A stretch of 13,891 nucleotides of DNA. It comes from Gammaproteobacteria bacterium (GTDB lineage Bacteria > Pseudomonadota > Gammaproteobacteria > UBA4575). Numbering within the stretch: the stretch's first letter is position 1; each line of letters begins with the position of its first letter. The notes under the pieces were generated by a model. That model worked only from the letters and a program-made list of their open reading frames with translations, did not search any database and was not told the DNA's origin. Made by a program: the position numbers and the translations under genes. Of the stretch, positions 1 to 5,710 are shown piece by piece. The stretch covers positions 1-13,891 of the forward strand of contig JANQKJ010000295.1 of the NCBI GenBank assembly GCA_028281205.1, written 5' to 3'.

Positions 1-303
1 CGCAAGTATATTTTTGTTATTAACACCTGATATTTCTTCTGAATGTTTTATTTTTTCAGCTAATGTAACTACGTCAAATGGTTGATTTTGAAAAGCAAGA
101 TCTGCAACCGCGCGAAATATGATGCGATGGTCGAATAGATGGAAGTCTTTTTCTGTCAGAGTATCAACGACCTGATCCCAGGCACCATTCTCTAACATTA
201 AACCTCCCAGTACTGCTTGTTCTGCTTCTAATGAGTAAGGTGGTGTACGTAATGATTCTGCGCTTGGTGCAGTAAAGTCAGTACTGGAAATAGTTTCTGC
301 CAT
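1..303 (-). CDS. dnaB: Replicative DNA helicase DnaB, N-terminal part (cut by window edge)
   Basis: Reading leftward from the ATG at 303 gives 101 codons without a stop up to the window edge, so only the N-terminal part is present. The translation contains PYSLEAEQAVLGGLML near residues 23-38, then DFHLFDHRIIFRAV and FDVVTLAEKI; this is the conserved N-terminal primase-interacting domain of DnaB. The protein is the hexameric 5'-3' helicase that opens DNA at the replication fork and recruits primase. It lies 38 bases after rplI on the same strand, the usual order, so it is probably at least partly read from the ribosomal-protein transcript. The Shine-Dalgarno in front of the ATG is weak. The ATPase domain lies outside the window. 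Confidence 0.95.
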   Translation of the reverse strand, partial: MAETISSTDFTAPSAESLRTPPYSLEAEQAVLGGLMLENGAWDQVVDTLTEKDFHLFDHRIIFRAVADLAFQNQPFDVVTLAEKIKHSEEISGVNNKNILA

Positions 304-341
304 TGAAATCTTGCGTGTCTTATTTAGCGCCCAGTGTTTAA

Positions 342-791
342 TTACTCTTCTGGAACAATGCTAATTGTGACTGTGGCGTTAACATCAGTGTGTAGATGCA
401 GTTCCACTTGATGTTCGCCGACATTACGGAATGCACCATCCGGCATGCGAATTTCTCGTTTTTCAACTTCGTGACCAAGGGATGTTAATGCTTCGAGTAC
501 ATCTATATTACCTACTGAACCAAATAATTTACCTTCACCAGCTTCTTTGGCTGCAATAGTGACAGTAATCCCGTCCAACTTGGATTTGCGTTCTTCAGCT
601 GCAGCTAGAGCACTTGCAGCTTGCGCTTCTAATTCAGCTCGGCGTGCTTCGAATTCGGCAATATTTTCAGCTGTAGCAAATTTAGCTTTGCCCTGTGGGA
701 TTAAATAGTTGCGTGCGTAACCAGAGCGTACACTGACTTTGTCACCTAGTGCACCTAGGTTTTCAACTTTTGATAACAAAATAACTTCCAT
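342..791 (-). CDS. rplI: 50S ribosomal protein bL9
   Basis: 149 residues, the same length as E. coli L9. The N-terminal RNA-binding lobe is clear (MEVILLSKVENLGALGD, then VRSGYARNYLIPQGKA), followed by the long charged connecting helix around residues 45-75 and the C-terminal domain with the GKLFGSV motif. L9 binds domain V of 23S rRNA near the L1 stalk and helps keep the reading frame during translation. The ATG at 791 has an AAGGA Shine-Dalgarno about 6 bases upstream. The gene lies 36 bases after the DUF2232-type gene and 38 bases before dnaB on the same strand, as the last ribosomal gene of the rpsF unit. Confidence 0.98.
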   Translation of the reverse strand: MEVILLSKVENLGALGDKVSVRSGYARNYLIPQGKAKFATAENIAEFEARRAELEAQAASALAAAEERKSKLDGITVTIAAKEAGEGKLFGSVGNIDVLEALTSLGHEVEKREIRMPDGAFRNVGEHQVELHLHTDVNATVTISIVPEE

Positions 792-827
792 TACAGTTCC
801 TTCAAAATATCAAATGAGTTTATAAAA

Positions 828-1715
828 TTATTTAACGCGTTGGCGTAGTTTGAAAAATGTTTCCATTAATCCGAGCAAGATGATAATGACAATCGCCTGC
901 GGCACAAAGATCACTAATATGTAGGTAATTATCAACCAAAGCTTGCCTTTTGTCATGGTGCCGCAAGTAGTATGGACAACAGCCATACCTTGTAAAAAGA
1001 ATAGAATAATCAGGATGGCGCATAGTTGTCCAGCAAAGGCAGATTGCGCCAAAAGCCCCCAAACACCGGCAATTAAAGCCAATATTGCCAGTACTTTGCC
1101 TAGTTGTATTTGTTGAAAATCACTATCAAATTGTATGTTGCTATTGACCAGGCTATAGAGCTTGTAGCCAAACAATAAAATGCAGCTATGGACCAATACA
1201 ATTGATGCAATTAATAAACCGTTCATATATTTAGCGGTTTGAGAAATAACCAAGGAAATCTGCTCTTGAGAGTTTCCACTTGCCTCTAGTACTGGCGATA
1301 AGATTGGTGTTAATGCTGTTTGCCAAAACTGTTGGCTATCTGGAAACATGGCAAAAGTAAATACAAATATTATCGCTCCCAGCAACGTTGCAGCTTGCAT
1401 GGAAAGCGATAGAGATCGTGTTGTATAAAGTGCTGATGCAAGAATAAAGCTAGGTAGTAATTGTGCACTAGCAGTTAATGCGCCGAGGGGCGCATTACCA
1501 ATGAATAAATAACTGCTTATGGTAAATCCCAGCATGCATGCAAAAACAATTAGAATACTGTTTCTAGGGCCTGCATGCAGTGTGAGTAAGACCAGTGCAG
1601 CACCACTAACAATAGCGCTTAGTGGGAAAATTAGTGCAAATATTAAAAAACCAAATACAACAGTAAATGCCGGTAATTTTCCAGATAGTGTGTAGTTGGC
1701 AAAATTTTTCAACAT
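828..1715 (-). CDS. DUF2232-type polytopic inner-membrane protein
   Basis: The product is 295 residues and almost wholly hydrophobic, with about eight likely membrane segments (roughly residues 15-47 as a pair, 53-72, 77-98, 107-125, 167-190, 208-250 as a pair, and 260-285) and a short basic C-terminus (KLRQRVK). No catalytic motif is visible. A predicted membrane protein at this place between rpsR and rplI is typical of Pseudomonas-like genomes and usually falls in DUF2232; that family call rests on position and topology, not a search. The function is unknown. The frame is open three codons further to a TTG at 1724, but a TAAGG Shine-Dalgarno at 1725-1729 abuts that TTG with no spacing and lies 9 bases before the ATG at 1715, so the ATG was chosen. 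Confidence 0.8.
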   Translation of the reverse strand: MLKNFANYTLSGKLPAFTVVFGFLIFALIFPLSAIVSGAALVLLTLHAGPRNSILIVFACMLGFTISSYLFIGNAPLGALTASAQLLPSFILASALYTTRSLSLSMQAATLLGAIIFVFTFAMFPDSQQFWQTALTPILSPVLEASGNSQEQISLVISQTAKYMNGLLIASIVLVHSCILLFGYKLYSLVNSNIQFDSDFQQIQLGKVLAILALIAGVWGLLAQSAFAGQLCAILIILFFLQGMAVVHTTCGTMTKGKLWLIITYILVIFVPQAIVIIILLGLMETFFKLRQRVK

Positions 1716-1724
1716 GACTAACAA

Positions 1725-1729
1725 CCTTA
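1725..1729 (-). promoter_or_regulatory. Shine-Dalgarno that decides the start of the DUF2232-type gene
   Basis: The minus-strand bases TAAGG lie directly against a possible TTG start (1724) and 9 bases in front of the ATG at 1715. Only the ATG has workable spacing, so the protein most likely starts MLKNFANY. Confidence 0.6.
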
Positions 1730-1752
1730 GGTTGCTATCACTAGGTGTTCTA

Positions 1753-1783
1753 TGCGGTTAGATAAACATTTTAGTTAACCGCA
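1753..1783 (-). other. Hairpin between rpsR and the DUF2232-type gene
   Basis: TGCGGTTA at 1753-1760 and TAACCGCA at 1776-1783 are exact reverse complements, giving an 8-bp stem with a 15-base loop. It starts 8 bases after the rpsR stop codon on the transcript. No run of U follows, so it does not look like an intrinsic terminator. It could mark RNA processing, or lower the amount of downstream mRNA relative to the ribosomal genes; that role is inference. Confidence 0.5.
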
Positions 1784-1790
1784 CTGAATA

Positions 1791-2015
1791 CTAGTGTTGG
1801 TCACTATATGGCAGCAAAGCGAGATAACGTGCGCGTTTAATCGCGGTTGTTAGTTGACGCTGGTAGCGAGCTTTAGTGCCTGTAATGCGACTGGGAACGA
1901 TTTTGCCTGTTTCAGTTATAAAGTCTTTAAGTAGATCGATATCTTTGTAATCGATATGCTTAATACCTTCTTCGGTAAAACGGCAATAACGTCTGCGACG
2001 GAAATATTTAGACAT
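1791..2015 (-). CDS. rpsR: 30S ribosomal protein bS18
   Basis: 74 residues, essentially the length of E. coli S18 (75). It carries the family signature: an arginine-rich start (YFRRRRYCRFT), IDYKDIDLLKDFI, and GKIVPSRITGTKARYQRQL followed by AIKRARYLALLPY. S18 forms a heterodimer with S6 on the platform of the 30S subunit. The ATG at 2015 has a strong GGAGGA Shine-Dalgarno lying inside the last codons of rpsF; the rpsF stop is only 2 bases upstream, so the two genes are probably translationally coupled to keep S6 and S18 in step. Confidence 0.98.
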   Translation of the reverse strand: MSKYFRRRRYCRFTEEGIKHIDYKDIDLLKDFITETGKIVPSRITGTKARYQRQLTTAIKRARYLALLPYSDQH

Positions 2016-2017
2016 AA

Positions 2018-2473
2018 TTATTCCTCCACGGCTGTTTCAGCAACAGCTTCATTAGGTGTGTCTGCTTCGACGGGCGCTTCATCAGCATTGTCAGATTTGT
2101 CTGTTTTTGCCTTGGGTGGTGTGGTTTCCCGGCTATCACGCTCACGTTCTTTTTCAATTGACTTCATCATGGGGGAAGCTTCAGTGATAGCGTCTTTGCA
2201 GCTAAGTACCATATGTCTTAGTACAGCATCGTTGAAACGAAATGCACTGACTAATTCATCAAGAATTTCCTGAGTAGTCTCAATATTCATTAGCACGTAG
2301 TGTGCTTTGAGGATTTTATTGATAGGGTAAGCAAGAATTCTGCGGCCCCAATCTTCCAGGCGATGAACTTTGCCGCTGCCATTTTCAATCATGATTTTGT
2401 AGCGATCGACCATGGCTGACACCTGGTCACTTTGGTCGGGATGGACCAAGAATACAATTTCGTAATGTCTCAT
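2018..2473 (-). CDS. rpsF: 30S ribosomal protein bS6
   Basis: 151 residues against about 131-135 in E. coli. The conserved fold is clear: MRHYEIVFLVHPDQSDQV at the start, then HRLEDWGRRILAYPINK and HYVLMNIE. From about residue 100 it continues into a long hydrophilic tail rich in D, E, T and A that ends AVEE. S6 pairs with S18 and binds the central domain of 16S rRNA. The tail ends in two encoded glutamates, the kind of end that RimK extends in E. coli. The ATG at 2473 follows an AAGGAG Shine-Dalgarno (2479-2484). This is the first gene of the rpsF-rpsR-DUF2232-rplI unit and has its own promoter and structured leader. Confidence 0.97.
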   Translation of the reverse strand: MRHYEIVFLVHPDQSDQVSAMVDRYKIMIENGSGKVHRLEDWGRRILAYPINKILKAHYVLMNIETTQEILDELVSAFRFNDAVLRHMVLSCKDAITEASPMMKSIEKERERDSRETTPPKAKTDKSDNADEAPVEADTPNEAVAETAVEE

Positions 2474-2495
2474 TGTGGCTCCTTAAGGTCTAAGT

Positions 2496-2520
2496 CCTCC
2501 CGCCGACATTAACGGTGAGG
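2496..2520 (-). promoter_or_regulatory. Structured rpsF leader, candidate S6:S18 autoregulatory hairpin
   Basis: On the minus-strand RNA, CCTC (2520-2517) can pair with GAGG (2499-2496) and the next CCG (2515-2513) with CGG (2502-2500), leaving A2516 as a bulge and a 10-base loop; CCG can also pair with a second CGG at 2505-2503. The hairpin ends about 12 bases before the AAGGAG Shine-Dalgarno. S6:S18 are known in many bacteria to bind an rpsF leader element with a conserved CCG next to a helix, so this is a fitting candidate. The pairing is seen; the regulatory role is inference. Confidence 0.45.
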
Positions 2521-2546
2521 AAAGGTAGCTGAAAATAAAGACGCGC

Positions 2547-2575
2547 AGTGTACGTGAGGTGCTATTAATATTCAA
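2547..2575 (-). promoter_or_regulatory. Candidate sigma-70 promoter of the rpsF ribosomal-protein unit
   Basis: On the minus strand TTGAAT (2575-2570) and TACACT (2552-2547) are separated by exactly 17 bases, each matching 4 of 6 consensus positions. The bases just after the -10 are GCGCG, a GC-rich discriminator of the kind linked to stringent control of ribosomal promoters. Transcription would start near 2540, giving a leader of about 67 bases. The element sits right after the rlmB stop codon (2583), which would let rpsF be expressed separately from rnr-rlmB. Confidence 0.55.
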
Positions 2576-2582
2576 TGGACAT

Positions 2583-3326
2583 TCAGCAACTACGTTGGCG
2601 TACTGCCTCAAATAAGAATATTCCGGTTGCCACTGACACATTAAGGCTTTCTACGTCTCCGAGCATGGGCAGTGAATAGAGCTGATCACAGCGCTCTTGA
2701 GTGAGGCGTCGTAAGCCTTGTCCTTCAGCACCCATGATAATTGCTGTGGGGTGAGTCAGGTTGGCAGTGTAAATTGAATCTGTGGCTTCGCCAGCAGCAC
2801 CATAGACCCAGATGCCCAATTTTTTAAGCGTATCAATGAATCTGGATAAATTTGCTGTTTTAACAATGGGTAAGTGGATAGTCGCACCAGAGGCTATTTT
2901 ATGTACAACAGGAGTGAGCGGCGCCGAATTTCGCTGCGGAATAACCACAGCATCAACCCCTGCAGCGTCTGCGCTACGCAGACAGGCACCAAAATTATGC
3001 GGATCACTCACTTCATCCAGGATCAACAATAATGCTGGTGTGTCTGAATGTTGCAGCTGATCGCAGAGTCTATGTTCATCTAATAGTGTGGTAACAGAGC
3101 ATGAAGCGGCAATGCCTTGGTGTTGTGTACCCTCACATAATTGATCCAGCTTAGTTCGCTGTACTGATTGAATGGCAATACCAAGTGAGCGAGCCTGTTG
3201 GACTAAAGCGTCAATACGGGTGTTATGTTTATTCTGTTCCAGCCAAAGTGAATGCGCGCGCTCAGGTTGATGATTAAGTAGAGTGCTAACAGTGTGTATC
3301 CCAGGTATGATTTCCTTCTTACTCAT
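2583..3326 (-). CDS. rlmB: 23S rRNA (guanosine-2'-O-)-methyltransferase RlmB
   Basis: 247 residues (E. coli RlmB has 243). It is a SPOUT/TrmH-family enzyme that methylates the ribose of G2251 in the 23S P-loop using S-adenosylmethionine. The N-terminal substrate-binding domain covers about residues 1-75 (PGIHTVSTLL at the start). The catalytic knot shows motif 1, DPHNFGACLRSADAAGVDAV (N111, R117), motif 2, IIMGAEGQGLRRL (196-208), and motif 3, SLNVSVATGIFLFE (227-240). The ATG at 3326 lies only 6 bases after the rnr stop and lacks a good Shine-Dalgarno, so its translation probably depends on ribosomes finishing rnr. Confidence 0.97.
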   Translation of the reverse strand: MSKKEIIPGIHTVSTLLNHQPERAHSLWLEQNKHNTRIDALVQQARSLGIAIQSVQRTKLDQLCEGTQHQGIAASCSVTTLLDEHRLCDQLQHSDTPALLLILDEVSDPHNFGACLRSADAAGVDAVVIPQRNSAPLTPVVHKIASGATIHLPIVKTANLSRFIDTLKKLGIWVYGAAGEATDSIYTANLTHPTAIIMGAEGQGLRRLTQERCDQLYSLPMLGDVESLNVSVATGIFLFEAVRQRSC

Positions 3327-3332
3327 TGAGTA

Positions 3333-5561
3333 TTACTTGCGCTTGATTTTTTTGCGTTTACGTCTAGCGGGCGATTTATTTTGCTCTGGTATGAAATCAA
3401 TTTTACGCTCATCGATATCTACTCGACTGACAATAATATCTAAAGTGTCACCAAGACGATAAGTTTTGTGGGTTAGCTCACCTTCCAGTGTCATAGTGTT
3501 GGGGTTAAACTGGTAGTAGTCATCTGCCAGTGTACTGATGTGAACTAAGCCCTCTACATAAACATCATTTAGTTCGACGAATAATCCAAAGGAAGTGACT
3601 CCTGTAATAGAGCCGGTGAATGCTTTACCAATTTTGTCCTGCATGAATTCACATTTAAGAGTGTTTTCTGCATCCCGCGTGGCATCATCTGCGCGCCGTT
3701 CCGCCATAGAGCAATGTTCACCCTGTAATACTAGGTCATTGTGTGTGTAGAAAAATGTACTAGCTTTTCTTTTTGCGATTAGATGACTAATTGCTCGGTG
3801 TACGATTAAATCTGGGTAGCGTCGAATAGGTGAGGTGAAATGCGCATATAAAGGGTGTGCTAAACCAAAATGACCAACATTGTCTGGACTATATACAGCT
3901 TGTGATAATGAGCGCAGTAACATAGTTTCAATCCAGCGGTCTTGCTCACGCTGATTTATCTGCTTAATAAGTTGTGCATAATGTTTTGGTTGTGGTTTTT
4001 CACCGCCCGGCAAGTTCAGTCCAAGAGTTTTTAATAGTTGTCTCAATTCTTTAAGTTTAGTCGCAGTAGGTCCTTCATGGATGCGGTACAAGCTTGGGAA
4101 CTTACGTTTAGTTAAAAATTTTGCGGCAGCCACATTTGCGGCAATCATGCATTCTTCAATTACCCGATGTGCGTCGTTGCGTTCGTATGGATAGATACGG
4201 ATGATTTTTTTATCTGGACCAAATTCTATTTTGGTTTCAGTAGTATGAAAATCAATGGCGCCACGCAGGCTGCGCTGTTGCAATAAAGATTTGAATAACA
4301 GATAAAGTTCATCCAGGTGCGTGCAGAGTTTGCCAATAGATTTTCGTGCCTTAACTTTTTTGTCCACGATAGCTGCAGCAACTTGAGTATAAGTTAAACG
4401 TGCATGAGACTGAATGACAGCATTATAAAATTTATAACTTTGCATTTCGCCGTCAGAAGAAATACTCATTTCGCATACCATGGATAATCGAGGTATGTTT
4501 GGGTTTAAAGAACATAAACCATTGGACAAGTTTTCCGGCAGCATGGGAATTACGAAGCCAGGAAAATATACCGATGTTGCACGCCATTGTGCTTCTTTAT
4601 CCAACTCGTTGCCTGGTTGAACATAAAAAGATACATCGGCTATAGCGACATACAGCTTCCAGCCGTCTTTGAGTGTTTCGCAATACACAGCATCATCAAA
4701 ATCTTTGGCATCTTCACCATCGATAGTGACAAAAGGCAATGCACGTAGATCCTGTCTTTGATCTAATTCTTGAGTGATAGAATCTTCAGAGAAGGCTTGC
4801 GCTTCATTTATAGCCTCTTTAGGAAATTCGTTTGGAATGCCATGCACACGCACGGCAATGTCAATTTCCATACCGGGTGCTAAATGTTCTCCTAGTACTT
4901 CAATAATTTCGCCAATCGGTTGTTTGCGTTTAGTTGGGTGCTCAATAATTTTGGCGATAACAATTTGACCATGTACCGCTTTTTGCTTGCCTGTGGTTGG
5001 AATAAAAATGTCCTGGTGGATGCGTTTGTTATCTGGAATAACAAAACCCATGCCTTGTTCCTCGTGGTAACGACCAACAACTTGTTCGTTATGTCGTTCT
5101 AATACTTCGACAAGGTGACCTTCTTTGCGGCCATCTCTTTTTGTGTGAGTAACTTGCACAACGGCACGGTCACCGTGCAGTGCGGCACGCATTTCGCGGG
5201 GCGATAAAAAAATATCTGCTTGGCCGTGTTCGTCTGGATTTAGGAAACCGAAACCATCAGGGTGGCCGATAATGCGTCCGCGTACTAAGTCAGCATGACC
5301 TACGGGTAGATAAGATCCCTGGCGGTTGCGTACTAACTGACCATCACGTTCCATAGCACGTAAGCGGTGTTCCAGTGATTGTAGATCTCTCTCACTGGAT
5401 ATCTGTAGTGTTTTTTTTATTTTGGTAAATGTGGCAGGGCCTTTGTTATTTTCAATGACCTCTAATATGAACTCACGACTTGCAATAGGGTGTTGGTATT
5501 TTTTTGCTTCTCGTTCAGCATGTGGGTCACGACTGTGTTTACGTTTTTTTGATTTAGTCAT
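3333..5561 (-). CDS. rnr: Ribonuclease R
   Basis: 742 residues, somewhat shorter than E. coli RNase R (813). RNase R is a processive 3'-5' exoribonuclease that degrades structured RNA and takes part in rRNA quality control. Domains in order: a basic start and winged helix (about 20-88, with HPIASREFILEVIE and RAMERDGQLV), two cold-shock domains (about 90-230), the RNB catalytic domain with TIDGEDAKDFDDAV (279-292; acidic residues D281, D287, D289 and D290 match the metal-binding set), an S1 domain near 640-725 (GSITGVTSFGLFVEL), and a short lysine/arginine tail. The ATG at 5561 is the only Met before the conserved region; it has no clear Shine-Dalgarno. A terminator upstream separates it from the peroxidase gene, so it needs its own promoter. 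Confidence 0.97.
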   Translation of the reverse strand: MTKSKKRKHSRDPHAEREAKKYQHPIASREFILEVIENNKGPATFTKIKKTLQISSERDLQSLEHRLRAMERDGQLVRNRQGSYLPVGHADLVRGRIIGHPDGFGFLNPDEHGQADIFLSPREMRAALHGDRAVVQVTHTKRDGRKEGHLVEVLERHNEQVVGRYHEEQGMGFVIPDNKRIHQDIFIPTTGKQKAVHGQIVIAKIIEHPTKRKQPIGEIIEVLGEHLAPGMEIDIAVRVHGIPNEFPKEAINEAQAFSEDSITQELDQRQDLRALPFVTIDGEDAKDFDDAVYCETLKDGWKLYVAIADVSFYVQPGNELDKEAQWRATSVYFPGFVIPMLPENLSNGLCSLNPNIPRLSMVCEMSISSDGEMQSYKFYNAVIQSHARLTYTQVAAAIVDKKVKARKSIGKLCTHLDELYLLFKSLLQQRSLRGAIDFHTTETKIEFGPDKKIIRIYPYERNDAHRVIEECMIAANVAAAKFLTKRKFPSLYRIHEGPTATKLKELRQLLKTLGLNLPGGEKPQPKHYAQLIKQINQREQDRWIETMLLRSLSQAVYSPDNVGHFGLAHPLYAHFTSPIRRYPDLIVHRAISHLIAKRKASTFFYTHNDLVLQGEHCSMAERRADDATRDAENTLKCEFMQDKIGKAFTGSITGVTSFGLFVELNDVYVEGLVHISTLADDYYQFNPNTMTLEGELTHKTYRLGDTLDIIVSRVDIDERKIDFIPEQNKSPARRKRKKIKRK

Positions 5562-5639
5562 GCTGAGGAAAATAGGGAGGTGTTTGTATGGGAAAGTGTT
5601 TTACGATGGTAACATCATTTTACTTGTTAATTGCGAAGT

Positions 5640-5667
5640 AAAAAAAAGCCCCGATTGCTCGGGGCTT
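5640..5667 (-). terminator. Intrinsic terminator of the peroxidase gene
   Basis: AAGCCCCG (5646-5653) and CGGGGCTT (5660-5667) form a GC-rich stem with a 6-base loop. Read on the minus strand, the stem runs into eight T (5647-5640). It lies 30 bases after the peroxidase stop and points away from that gene, so it ends the peroxidase transcript before rnr. Confidence 0.9.
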
Positions 5668-5710
5668 GTTGAGGATATGATGTGGTTACAACTACATCAT
5701 TGTGTTGAGG
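5667..5710. repeat. 24-bp near-perfect palindrome bounded by 8-bp direct repeats
   Basis: Positions 5677-5687 and 5690-5700 are inverted copies of each other (10 of 11 positions pair; the odd pair is G5684 with T5693, which could wobble in plus-strand RNA). Exact direct repeats of TGTTGAGG flank it at 5667-5674 and 5703-5710. The peroxidase stop codon (TGA, 5697-5699) lies in one arm, and the last sense codons (Ser-Thr-Gln) overlap the right direct repeat. The left repeat begins at the terminator stem edge. It may be a second 3'-end hairpin or the trace of a tiny insertion. Confidence 0.55.

Noticed and set aside
1956..2273. 105-codon open frame on the plus strand opposite rpsF
   Set aside because: It is antisense to the S6 tail and its Ser/Thr/Ala-rich product reflects the reverse reading of Glu/Ala/Asp codons.
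5583..5612. Possible rnr promoter TTACCA-18-TACAAA on the minus strand
   Set aside because: Each hexamer matches only 4 of 6 and the spacer is 18; rnr needs a promoter here because of the terminator upstream, but this sequence is too weak to call.
5562..5696. tRNA-Leu expected next to rnr in Pseudomonas-like genomes
   Set aside because: No T-loop GTTCRA signature or acceptor stem was found here or in 8112-8540.
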